A stretch of 64,000 nt of DNA. It comes from Melampsora larici-populina 98AG31 (taxonomy: Eukaryota; Basidiomycota; Pucciniomycetes; Pucciniales; Melampsoraceae). A program made the position numbers and the translations under genes. Numbering within the stretch: the stretch's first letter is position 1; the number at the start of each line of letters is the position of its first letter. Location of the stretch: positions 186,001-250,000 of the forward strand of contig NW_006768798.1 of NCBI RefSeq assembly GCF_000204055.1, in the 5' to 3' direction. The notes beneath the pieces were generated by a model, which worked only from the letters and a program-made list of their open reading frames with translations, did not search any database and was not told where the DNA came from. Positions 22,997 to 33,888 of this stretch are shown piece by piece.

Positions 22997-23180
22997 TCTG
23001 GCAGAAGAAATTCTTAGTTAATTTTATAATTTGATGGGTCATGTCATTTTATCTCAATTGATGAAAATGTTTGATGAAGAAGTTTAGTTAATTTTCATGA
23101 TTTGATAGTTCATTTCATTTCATTTTATCTTTTTTCCTTTTGTTGTCAGTTTTGTCAATTTGAAATCTAACAATACTTTA
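22997..23180. other. A+T-rich spacer
   Basis: Short A+T-rich stretch with two similar segments (TTAGTTAATTTTATAATTTG and TTAGTTAATTTTCATGATTT); nothing else seen. Confidence 0.4.
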
Positions 23181-24389
23181 GGGCCCGTTCGGTAGGATTT
23201 TCAATATACTGTTACCAAAAAACGGTATATTGATCTGCCCCTATATCAAGGGGCAGATTGAAATACCGTTTATCCGGTTATCCAATTTACTGAACACTCG
23301 ACCAAAAAGGTCAACAAAAGATCAAAATGATTGCTGTTGACCTTTTGACCGCCGTTTGAGTGTTTGGTAACGCTCATTTGAAATTGAACATTGAATGAGA
23401 CTTGAACACCATTTGATGGTTTTTGAGAACGATTGATTCATTCTCAAATCCATCCATCGTGGTCATCAACCACCCATTTTGATCAACACTTTGAAATTAA
23501 TCAAGCCTGTTCAAAAACCATTCAACCTCGTTGTCAACCATCTGTTTTGTTCAAAATTTATACAGTCAAATCGGAAAAGCTTGACCAATTTTGCCCGCTA
23601 AACTCAAACAAATTGGCTGGGAATTTGTGGCAAGCTTTTGTGATTTGACTGTAATTCAATCAATTGTACATAAAAATGAAACTTGAAAATGAATCGATTG
23701 ATTCATTTTAAAAATCATCCAATCTTGTCAACAGCCATCGAATGTTTTTAAAAATCAATTCGTATTTCAACTCTCATCGGATTGTTGTTTTACACATGTG
23801 TTATTGAACAATAACTTCCAATTGAAGTTGTTTTAGATCTTTCATTTTTGTTTGTTCAATGAAAGCAAACAAAGACAAAGACAGAAGTTGATAACAAAGA
23901 CAAAAGATCAGAACAAAGACAGAAGTGGATGTTGAAGCAAAAGAAGAATTATAACGTGGTGATTGATAAGAAAAGAAGCGATGAAGAGTTGAGAGGATGA
24001 GTGGTGATTAAAAGGTTGAAGTCAAAGGACGGTTGAAAGGGTGAAGTCAAAGAAAAGATGATCGTGTATGGTGAAGGAGGGAGGGTGGTGACAAAAGGAG
24101 AGGGTGATCGAAAAGGAAGGGTGAAGGAGAGAGTTGAAGAGAGGGGTATGGAAAAGGGAGAGGCTGTGAGAGGGGCAAAAAGTCTTTTTCAGTCTGATAT
24201 ACGGCCAAAAGGCTGTATATTCAAATCGACCAGTATATCGTGTTATACAATTTAGATTTTTGTCGAAATAAATTTACCGAACACCGGCAGTTTTTTGAAA
24301 ATTCAATATACATATATGCCGATATACTGTATATTGGTTTGGTGTAGTATATCACGATATACGTATATCGAATCGTACCGAACGGGCCC
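23181..24389. mobile_element. 1.2-kb non-autonomous TIR element, PIF/Harbinger-like
   Basis: The left end GGGCCCGTTCGGTAGGATTT matches the reverse complement of the right end, GGGCCCGTTCGGTACGATTC. The element is flanked on both sides by TTA, a 3-bp target duplication typical of PIF/Harbinger. The subterminal regions are full of TATA/ATAT motifs (ATATACTG, ATATACGTATATCG). The interior has a purine-rich segment (about 23860-24170) and no transposase ORF, so it is non-autonomous. A mariner-type MITE is inserted within it at 23563-23651. Confidence 0.75.
23563..23651. mobile_element. 89-bp mariner-type MITE nested in the larger element
   Basis: The ends CAGTCAAATC and GATTTGACTG are inverted repeats, continued inward by AAAAGCTTG / CAAGCTTTT, and the element is flanked by TA on both sides as for Tc1/mariner insertions. 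The core CAATTTTGCCCGC...GGGAATTTGT is shared with the copy at 28343-28433. Confidence 0.8.
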
Positions 24390-26294
24390 TTATCATTTCA
24401 TTTGTATAATGTTGGGTTTGTTTGTAAGAGAATTTTTCATCAAATCAGATTGTAAACAGACAAAAGGAAATTTTTGCTCAAGAGGCTGTATTTGGAATTA
24501 AGAAAAATAGAGCCTCATGAGCAAGACTGTACCAGGGTAATATCATGAACCCACATAGCTTAAATAAACCCTAGGTGATATAGGCTTTCAGGCAAGATAA
24601 GCACCGTGTGTGTATGGAGTTGTCATGTCGATGTGAGCACACAAAGAAATTCAGAATGATCTACATCACTTTTTGTTTTGCTTGTATGTAGCTAGGCTCA
24701 TCATTTCCTTTCACAACAAATAAAGACTGTGCCCTAGTCACTACTCCACTGGTTAGTTCTCTGTTCCCGAGCTCTCAAATTCTTCAGGGGGCTTGGCCAG
24801 AGTGTAGAGATGTTTTTCAAGCCACAACCCTGGGTCAGAAATGCAGGTGTTGTGTGCTGTGCTGCGCTTGTGTTGCGGTTTTTCTGACCACACCCCATTT
24901 GATTTCCAAGTTGCAGCCTGATTTTCTGCGTAACCAGATGTGGCAAAGTTGGAGTTTTTTTGGGCCACAACAACATTTGTTGTGTTACTGCCCAAAAAAT
25001 CAAAATTTGATGTTTTTTTGGTGTTGCACCTTTTGCGTTGCGCGGTGGTCAAGGCGCTGCGCAACCCAGCCAAACCTTTTGCTGTTGTGGTAATTACTGC
25101 AACACGGCATCTGCCGCTGGGTTTTGTTGTGTGTTCCGGAGCAACACACCAAAAAACATGCTTTCTGTAGCGCGGTGTGTTGCTGGCACAGGGTTGCAAG
25201 CCGCCTGAAGTGTCAGAAGGCTTGGTTCAAGTGTAGAGGTTCCTCACTGAGGCTGCTATTGCTTCATAGGGCTTGGTAAGAAGTTTTTGACCCCTCTGGG
25301 GTGATCAACGGCTTGGTTTGAGTGCAAAGGTTCCTGACCAAGCCCTCTATGGCTTTGGAGGGCTTTTCAAATCCTCTCCTTGGAGGCTCCTTTGGGTGCA
25401 GACACCTATGACCAACCCTTCTAATGCTCCAGAGGGCTTGGTTGTGTAGTGATAACAAAGGGTGTTGGGTCACAAGACTTTAAAACACTAGCAAAAGTGT
25501 TTACAAGTTCCAAACCAACTGTTTGGTGTGCTCACATCAATGTGACACTACCATACAGAGACATGGTGAAGGAAAATAGTGTGATCCAAAAGGGGTCAAA
25601 AAGGATTCAGCAGGAAAGTTTGTGTCAAGTTTTGGGTAAGAGACAAGACCATCTTTTCTTGCATAGTAAGCAAATCAAAAGGTCCTTCTCTGGACCTCCT
25701 GAATTTCTTACTATTTGGGATCTTCATTCTCTATCAATCAGGATTATTGACTCACACCAAACAGCTAAGGTTTTTTATAAGTGATTCACAGCAAGCAAAT
25801 ACATTGTAAGTAAAGGATTTGCTTAATAAGTGAAAGATTCTAAGAGTTTGAACCTGAGTCTGACCGAATGATGAAGATTTAATAACGGTTTATTGAGTTT
25901 ATAAGAAGTTTGAATCTACAATATATTTTGATTTCAATACTATACATGAACTTCTTCTGAAATTTCTACTTTTCAACTGAAGAACTAGATGATAAAGAAT
26001 ATAAACTTTGATACGTAGTCAAGCTTGATTTGGATCATGAGTTTCTTACTTCTTTTTCTCTTTGATACAATGATTTTTATAGAAAAAATAAACGAAAAGG
26101 AAATAAAAACAATTTCAATGGTTTGAAGGAAGATGGGGAGAAGTGAGCAATGGGAGTAGGAAAGCAAATGAGACGTGAGAAGAGATCAATAAAAGATATG
26201 TTTTTCTATCTGATCTGAGTACATACTGAATTTAGTAAAGTTCGACTAGATTTCATAAAGCCTGTTGATTCATCTTACAAGAACCAACTCATCA
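24390..26294. other. Repeat-rich intergenic region
   Basis: It contains a GC-richer decayed repeat (about 24731-25450, separate entry). The open frame at about 25449-25784 has no splice partner or recognisable family. 25800-26294 is plain A+T-rich sequence. Confidence 0.45.
24731..25450. repeat. GC-richer decayed repeat with internal GGCTTGG units
   Basis: The base composition differs sharply from the flanks, with GTTGCGC/GCGCAAC-like words. In the right half an irregular unit recurs: AAGGCTTGGTTCAAGTGTAG, ACGGCTTGGTTTGAGTGCAA and CTCCAGAGGGCTTGG, with AGAGGTTCCT or AAAGGTTCCTGACCAAGCCC after two of them. The flanks carry weakly inverted CACTAC/GTAGTG words. Long open frames here exist on both strands and look like by-products of composition. 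The class of the parent element is unknown. Confidence 0.5.
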
Positions 26295-27488
26295 TCAATC
26301 CTTCTCAAAATCCTCGAGTCGATTGACTGGAGTATTGTTAGCTGGAAGACGATTTTGATCGATGTTTTCCAAATTATCATGAAATGATCCTCGATTTCTT
26401 TGAAAGAAAAAACGATTTATAACGGTTTAGCAGAACTAAACAAAACTTTTGAAGATTCAAAGATTGAAATAGAAAAGATCGAAATCGATTGACAAACCTC
26501 TGGAGTTTGCGAGAGTTTTCTCCATTGGACTACAAATTCAAAAAAGTAGACGTAACCAAATTTAGGGAAGATTAGCTCTATCCAACCTTTCTGAAGTTGA
26601 TTCCTCTCTTACCTCCACGGGCCTTTTTTTCTGACGGTTCTCAGCTTCCAAAAACTGCCTAAGCTGTGCTACCTCCTCTCGTGTAGCTGCAAGACTTCGA
26701 GCTGTCACATCCGCGTACTTTTTTCATTCAACTTCATGTCAGTGATTGAAAACTCTCTGCAAGATAATCAAGATAAGCTTACTTCCAAGGAAATACGATG
26801 ATCTGTACGTGATCTTTCGAGACATTGAGTGGCGTTATCTAGCATCCTTCTGGTCGACTCGAGCTCGTTGGATAAGTTTCTGACCAATTTTTCATACATC
26901 TGATGGAGATCAAAGTTCAAGTTGAGAATGAGATCACTTTGAACAGAGCACTTTAAAATCACTGACCTCTCGATCAGCTAATGCATGAGCTTGTAAGTCA
27001 TTAACAGCCAATTCTTGTAAATGACTTGCATCGGCTTCTTTCTTACGAAGACAACGTTGTTCGTGAAGTTTGACACCTCTAGAGGTAAACAAGACTTGAC
27101 AGTACGTACAACGTGTATCTTTAGGAGCCCGACGTGGTTGTTTTTGATCTTCATGATGAAAAGGAGAAGGGAAACTGATTGAAGGTTCATGACTAGGAAG
27201 ATGAGAAGAACTACTACTCTCGATCGAACTGTCAGTAATGTTAGAAGGATGGTTGAGTAAGCTTTCGGGAGTGTTAGCTAAGATTAAATGATGATCAGTC
27301 GTAGCAGTAGTAGCAGTAGAAGTATTGCCAGGTGAATAATTCAATTGATCGAATTGATTGGGTGAAAAGGTAATGGATGGTGGTGGTGGTGGTGGAAACT
27401 TGATGGAATTAGAAGGAGAGCATTGAAAATCTTGAATCGAGTTCGATCCCATGATATTCTGATTCATAGTCAAGTTTATTAAACTCAA
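26295..27488 (-). CDS. Zinc-finger / coiled-coil protein, 292 residues
   Basis: Five exons (27488-26967, 26899-26783, 26717-26613, 26529-26498, 26397-26295) join in frame. The N-terminal ~115 residues are disordered-looking (PPPPPP, TSTATTATT, SSSSSH). Then a CCHC-type finger, CTYCQVLFTSRGVKLHEQRC, in a basic context (RRAPKDTR). The rest is helical and probably coiled coil (LVRNLSNELESTRRMLDNA, AATREEVAQLRQFLEAENRQ). No catalytic domain is seen. A nuclear or DNA/RNA-binding role is plausible from the finger, but I do not recognise the family. A second in-frame ATG seven codons later (MNQNIMGSN) could be the true start. Confidence 0.75.
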
Positions 27489-29306
27489 TTAATATTCAAT
27501 CGTCAACACTTTATATCTGAATTCTAAATGATGTAAACCAAATCAAACACATTGAAACTTATATAAATATCAATCAAACACCAAGAGATCAAAAGATAGA
27601 GAAATAGCAAGATATATAGATATTGATGAACTCTGAACACGACTTCAAACGTAAGAAAGGTAGACCAAACCCTTCATAGTAAATGCAGGAATATTTGTCT
27701 TAAATCAACAGCAAGAACAAGAACAAGAACAAGCAGAATAAAATGACCAAGTAAATCTGAATGAGAAATGAGTTTGAGATAGAAAGAGAGAAATAAGTAG
27801 TAGAAAGAGTTGATTTAGATTTGAATGATTATCACTCACTGAATGCTCTGTACGATTTTTCAAGTTTCAAGTTAAAGAAAGGCTCTCAAAGTTGAATTTA
27901 CTAAAAACTCAATTTCAATTCAACACGATTTGAGAATGAGATTGGTTCAAGTTTAAGAGATGAATGATTTGAGAGAAGCTGGTTGTGTCAGTGATTGGCT
28001 TTATAGCGAAAAGGCTCAACAACCAAACTTGAATCTCTAATCTGGTGATCAGGTGAATAAGCCTAATACAGAAATCGATTAACCTTTAAGAATCCGAATT
28101 TCTTTATAATCGAATGATGCCCTCTGATCTCACCTGCTTATCCTCTGTGAAGAGTGACTCTTGAAAAGCGCTGTCCATTTTAATCTGACTCTTCGTCATC
28201 AAACTTGGCTTATTTTCTCTTAGATTTCACAGCTTAAATTGGTTAAAACTCTTTGATTTCTTTTCACGTTCACAGCCAACCAATCAAATCTATTCCTGAC
28301 TGTCTTTTCCTCTTTTCAGATTGATTGTTTACCATTTACTTACAAGTCATTCTAAGCAAAGCTTGCTCAATTTTGCCCGCAAAACTCGATCAAATCGGCG
28401 GGGAATTTGTCGCAAGCTTTTCTTAAATCACTGTACTTCATCAGCTCTCTCTCTCTCTCTTGGTCTCTATCCTTTCCCGCTATCTTTGATCTTCATTAAC
28501 ATTATCTCAATCAAATCTTTAATCAATTCTTATTTATCTCTTTCATCTCTTTACAACCCATCATCATCCTACAGGAATGCTTATCTAACAAAAATAATAA
28601 TAACAAATCCAGGTTTTATTTTGATTTTTCATTTTCAAAGTCGTTGTCCAATTGTTTTCTCACTTCGAACCGAATCAGGTAAACAGAATACCCCCTTTGA
28701 ATATCCAAAAGTTACCTTGTATTCTGAACACGTTTGAACCGCTTCAACTCATTCTTGTTCTTCTTTTCCATGTTTTCTTCTTCCGTAAACCTTTTCAGAC
28801 CAGATCCTTTACATTCAAACTCCAATGACCGCTCACATTATCATTTCTTGAACGATACTCGCTAGTTCTAATATGGTCGCAGACTTGTTTTAATATCCTA
28901 TCATGTTTTGTCAGACGAAAGGATGAAAGAGGGAGCTTTGTTTAATTTGAAGCACAGTGAATTCACTGGAAAAATAGTCTTGTAGGTTTTCTGTAAACCT
29001 TTTTGAATCAAAAGGTGAGGTTTTGAAATGAATTTGGGACTTTTGATCTACAGCATTTTGCGCGATGCAATCAAGGATGCTCATTGCTATCAAGCCAAGT
29101 GATATTTCTTCGCAGGAAATATGAACTTGTCGTGTGGATTTGGGAGAGTGTTGTCGATCCTTGAAAATTTAAACCTTTTTGACTTTAAGTAATACAGTAT
29201 CATACATAAGAATTTAGAAAAAACTTAAAATTTAACATCAGACACATCCAAGCCGGGATAATTCAGATCAAATGGTTTCCCCATTTCGCATTGACCAAAT
29301 CCGAAA
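27489..29306. other. Intergenic region with a MITE and simple repeats
   Basis: Divergent promoter region between the zinc-finger gene and the mitochondrial-type gene. It has a short CAAGAA run near 27716-27735, a (CT)n run near 28445-28460 and the MITE at 28343-28433. The open frame spanning the MITE is not considered a gene. Confidence 0.5.
28343..28433. mobile_element. Second copy of the mariner-type MITE (91 bp)
   Basis: It shares AAAGCTTGCTCAATTTTGCC and GGGGAATTTGTCGCAAGCTT with the copy at 23563-23651, has inverted ends CAAGTCATT / AATCACTG and is flanked by TA on both sides. Confidence 0.8.
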
Positions 29307-30808
29307 ATGTTTTCTATACCTCAATCCACTCAACGACTAACCACAAATCTATTAACAAATGAAACCATAGCACGTTCGATCATCAATTCCAAAAGGTTTA
29401 TCAGTTCATCCATCAGTTTACATCAAGCAAGAGAAAGAATCCGACCAGTTCAACCTGATTTACCAATCTGTCGACCATGTTTAGGAAAAGAAAATCGATA
29501 TTTACCAGTTTCATCTTTGATTGGTGTGAATCCTAGTTCAGTTTCTATTGAAGAAGTTCATAGGTATCCTATTCGGATTCCTAGAGCTGCTGTGGATCCT
29601 AAACTACTTAAATCAACAGCTTTGGTTAAAACAACTCATCAAGATACTCTAAGTAAGTCATTTTAATCGATTTGAATCTTACGAAAATTAGCAAAAATGG
29701 TTTTGTTGATTTGTTTTTTTCTGACGATTTATTAAATTTTCTTTTGCTTTGATTGATAGATCCAGAAGAGGTTTTGAAGATACGAGAAATGGGTGAATTA
29801 AAGGTGAAGGAAATTGTTGAAGATTGGGTACGGAATGAGTTGAATGTGATGGGTACGATTAGAGAAAAAACAATTGAAGTAAGTTTAGTTTAGTTCAGTT
29901 TAAAAGGTGAATCAGAAGAGACTAAAAGATTCAAAGATGATCAAACAAACTGATTTTGTTCAACTTAAACACTTTTGATGGATTTTTGATGATAGAAATT
30001 CATGCTTTTATTACTTAATCCATCCACTTTAGCACCTTTAGCTATGAAACTCAAATTAAGAACAGATGGTGAAACGAAATCGAAACAAGCTTCTTTACAT
30101 GCACCTATCCGAATCGTACCAGCTGCAAGTCTAGCCGACATAGAACTCAGTCAATTATTTTATTATTTTATCGGTTCATTACATCTTTCATTACCTAATC
30201 CGTCCAGTAATTCGATCAGTTCACCACTCTTGAAGAACTATTTGATCGGTTTATTAAAAACAGGTTTACCACATACCTCTCTAAGTAAATTACTGATCAG
30301 ATCTACTGAATTGAGTGGTCAATCAGTGATTGGTATTAAGAAAGGACATGCTCGTGCTGAGTTAAGAGTCGCATCACTTTCGATTTGGGGAGAGAGAAGG
30401 TGTAAGAAATTAAAGAAATTGGTGCCTGATCAGAAAAATCATAGGAATGCATTGAACCTTAGGAAAGCTGAATTGTTGAAACAGAGATGGAAAGATGAAG
30501 AAGAGAAAATGATTCATTGGAGAAGAAGAATGGTGAATTGATGGATCTAGATAAATTTTTAAAGATGATTTGTTTCTCGATTAAGACTGATGCTGATTTT
30601 GATTTTGATTTTGATTTTTCAGTTGGAAGTTACAGCAGCTCATAAAGCAGATACAGAAGCAGAAAGACTTTCTCGTGAAGATCATGCTAAGGAAGTTACC
30701 AAATGGAAATTAGAAAAGAAAAAGAATAAGGTGGTAGCAATTGAATCCACTCAGTCTGGGTTTTTGTCTAGGTTTATGGATTTTTGGCGGAAATCGAAAT
30801 TAACTTGA
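29307..30808 (+). CDS. Predicted mitochondrial protein, 395 residues
   Basis: Four exons (29307-29652, 29760-29878, 29996-30532, 30623-30808) join in frame. The N-terminus has a presequence-like character, basic and Ser/Thr-rich without acids (ARSIINSKRFISSSISLHQA). A CxxC pair follows (PICRPCLGKENR). The middle is helical (MLLLLNPSTLAPLAMKLKLR, ELSQLFYYFIGSLHLSLP). The C-terminal third is strongly basic and charged (RRCKKLKKLVPDQKNHRNAL, KVTKWKLEKKK-like) and may bind RNA. I do not recognise the family; a mitochondrial ribosomal or assembly factor is a guess. Intron 3 ends in a TTTTGA-repeat pyrimidine tract. The exon 3 donor is GTGAAT. Confidence 0.72.
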
Positions 30809-32164
30809 AATGCAAAATTTGAAATTCGAAATTGAACTATAAATTCAACATTTATCAACTTGTTTGATAATTTGATTGAAGCTCTTAGTTAAGGGTATCA
30901 CGATCGTCTGGTATTTTTCGTAGACGAGATTACCAAGGATTGATGTTCTGGTAGTTTGTGATAAGGAAATCATGAGTTTGAAAATTGAAAAATGATCAAA
31001 GAGTTTTAGATAATTTTGATTACTTCAAGGTAGACTGAGAATAAGTTTGTTGAATTTCAGATCAAGAGTTTGGATTCCTATCTTTTCATTTCATCATGAG
31101 CTTATTTGTTGTGGAGTAAAGGCTTTACTTGTCAATTTTGGTTTATGAACTTATCTTTTGTTTAGATAGGTTTCTGTTTTTGTTTATTTGACAGAAATGT
31201 ATAGGTGTCTAAAGAGCATTGAGTTATTCATTTGATTTTTTTATGGTCAATAAATTGGGTTGATGATAGTTGAGTTGTTCTGAAAAATGGATCTTTCAAT
31301 TCCAGATTTAACAAATGACATGACTTGGTGGGTATGTATCCTTTTATATCTCTATTAACATCATGGAGTTCTATATCTTTCCCATAAAATTGATTTCACT
31401 GATTAATCAGACTAAGTATTCAACATCATACAGAGTGTTAACTTTTACAACAAATCATGCTGTGAAGGCTTCACATCTCAATTACAGAAATCCTACATCA
31501 AGATATCATAATAGATTGAGGTTGCGATGAAACATGTGTGTTTGTTGATCCTTGAGAGCACTAAAATATGATCTCTGAGGGGGAGTGTTTTTCTAGTTGA
31601 GAAAGTTTATGATTCTTCAAATGTTTGATTCTGGAAGAAGATGATGTTTAAAATCTGGATCCAGTGATCTTGTGGAATTGGCATAAGCTAAGACACTGAT
31701 GAGTGACACGGATATATTATGATCATAGTACTGTTTAGTAAGAGTTTGTAATTTTATTTAGAGGTCAAGAGTTGTTTTGTTTTGATAGGACTGGGATTTA
31801 TCATCTTGTACATTTGATTTCATTCCCGCCGTTGATTGAAAAGAACTGGTCGGTTTTTGCTGGGGCTATGGAAATAGAATACGAAATGAGAAAAAGTGGT
31901 GAGTGCTTTGTCCAATGCTTTGAATATATGATCTTCTCCTTACCATTTACAACACCACATGAAAAGCTTCCACCAAGATTTTTGGTGGTACATGCTTCAT
32001 CTATAATATACAAATAAGTCATAGTAATACAATGAGAATCTTTTCATATAAGTCTTTCAAGCTGAATGAATAGAGCTCACCGGAACATAACTGAAGAGGT
32101 TGAATAAAATGGGTAGAATGATCAGGATTCAGGGCCAGGAATTTAACAAATAAGGAGGTTCAAC
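30809..32164. other. Intergenic region
   Basis: Plain A+T-rich sequence; no coding model or clear repeat found. It contains the 3' ends of the flanking convergent genes. Confidence 0.5.
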
Positions 32165-32662
32165 TTAATTCCCATCACGGTAGTTGAAGCCAAAAGTGAT
32201 TCGACTCACATTATTGAGTCGGATACGGATATGAACATCCATCTGGTTGATAGCCAGGGTGACTTTGCTCCTTGCGCGGCAACGACCCTCATGATCTCTA
32301 ACTGAAACATCTTCTGCATGAGTCATGTACATCGTCCATGTCGGATTGGTGGTCGTAAAAGGTGCTTGGAAGTTATTGTTATTGTCTTTCTTTCCGCAAG
32401 CACTCTCTTGTAACAATGAGAGTACTGCTTCACCAGTAGGGTGTGCACTTCCAGAAGTAGTTCGCCATTTAATGTCAAAGGTTGCAGCATAAAGTTTGCC
32501 TGATTGTACCTACATAACATCAACCTCGAAAAAAGTCAGTGTGATATCCATGTGCACCAAAAAAAATGAAAGAACTCTTTAACTGACCAGTGTAAGACAT
32601 ATGGTAGCGATGAAAATACATCCGAATAACACTTTGGAAAGAGTTGTTTGAGAATGTGACAT
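32165..32662 (-). CDS. Small secreted protein, 139 residues
   Basis: Two exons (32662-32588, 32509-32165). Exon 1 encodes a signal peptide (LSKVLFGCIFIATICLTL). The junction (donor GTCAGT, acceptor GTAG) keeps frame into VQSGKLYAATFDIKWRTTSG. The mature part is ~110 residues with two cysteines (ESACGKK, EGRCRAR) that could form one disulphide, one N-linked sequon (NVS), and alternating hydrophobic strands (MDVHIRIRLNNVSRITFGFN), suggesting a beta fold. No domain recognised. Size, secretion signal and lack of known domains fit rust candidate effectors, but this is inference. Confidence 0.75.
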
Positions 32663-33888
32663 CTTTCAATTTCAACGTAAGAAAATGTTCACAGAGTTAG
32701 ACAATCAGATTTGAATCAGTGCAGAAAACCGATTGATGTAACAAGACTTTTGCGATGATGGGTGGTGAAATGGCGGCCAAGACAAGATTTTTTTCAAGTG
32801 GAATTGGTATTTACAAGTTGATCGAGTGAGGAGCAGTATTTTCCGAAGGGCTGCCGGTAAGAGAGGTCTCTTTTAGGTAGGCATATCAAGATGGCCAAAG
32901 TCAGTCAAGGGCGGTGCATAAACCCTTTAGGCGTGGAAGGGCCTCCAGAGGTGGCAACTGTAGCAGGGCTGGCGTTCGCCACGCCGTTTTTCCTGCGCCG
33001 AAAAACCCTTCAAGCTTAAAACCTTTATATGCGTGCTGCTTTCGCGTGAGGACTATATTTAGCTCGACAAAGCGGCCTTCACTTCCGTGCATAATTTCCA
33101 AACTTCTCCAAAGCCAGGCCGTCGGAGCTATCATGAGCAAATAAATCGTAGCTTTGGTGACCCGACCCATCCTCCATTAAATGCGATGCGCACGTGCGAT
33201 GTCGCATCTTGTGACGCCCTCATCGCACTGGAGTTAAGATGAGCTGGAGACAACTCTCGCGAGTTTGTTTTGTTTATTGGAGTTCAAGATCTTTGCGATA
33301 TGTATGGCGAATAAGAGTTGTCATACCTTTGGACACCTGGAAAAATCCAAGATGCCAGATAGCAAATATTTCAACCCTGATTTCAATACATCTTTATGGC
33401 CCAAAGGTCGGCAAATGATGACGACGACACACGTAGCCATAGTCTCTCAGGGCTCTTTTGACCTAGCAAGCTGGGTACACTAGGCACCCGAGCTTGCGAG
33501 GATCAGTGTCTGACTGGATGACTTTGTCTAATTACCACATGATGCCCATGGTACAGTGCACGGGCGTTGTTTTATCTGCCGAGGTGTATCTGCTGTTGAA
33601 ATTATTTGCAAAATTTTAAATGTTTTCAAGTGCGGGCTCAAAATGTGAGGCTCACAATCAAGTGACGCTTTGAAGATATATACTTTGCATTGCTAGTAAT
33701 GGTATGTGTACCTGAAATGCGATAATCTTATACCTCCTAGAAGCTGGTCTGCCTTTCCCGAGACAAAACATATGTACCAACTCCTAAAAACTGATCTACC
33801 TTTCCTGGGGCAAAGTCAATGGCCTTAAAGCTCCCCAGGCCCCGGGGTTCCTTGACATGTCCAAGATGACTACAGCGGAAATAAGTGA
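32663..33888. other. Intergenic region
   Basis: No gene. The composition around 32930-33250 is GC-richer than its surroundings (GCGATGCGCACGTGCGATGT), perhaps an old insertion; no terminal repeats identified. Confidence 0.45.

Noticed and set aside
24753..25199. 148-codon minus-strand open frame
   Set aside because: It lies in the GC-rich decayed repeat, has counterpart open frames on the other strand, no splice support and no family features; it follows from base composition.
25449..25784. 111-codon open frame (+)
   Set aside because: No homology recognised, no partner exons, sits at the edge of a decayed repeat.
28321..28737. 138-codon open frame (+)
   Set aside because: It spans the mariner-type MITE and a CT-rich tract; no protein family features.
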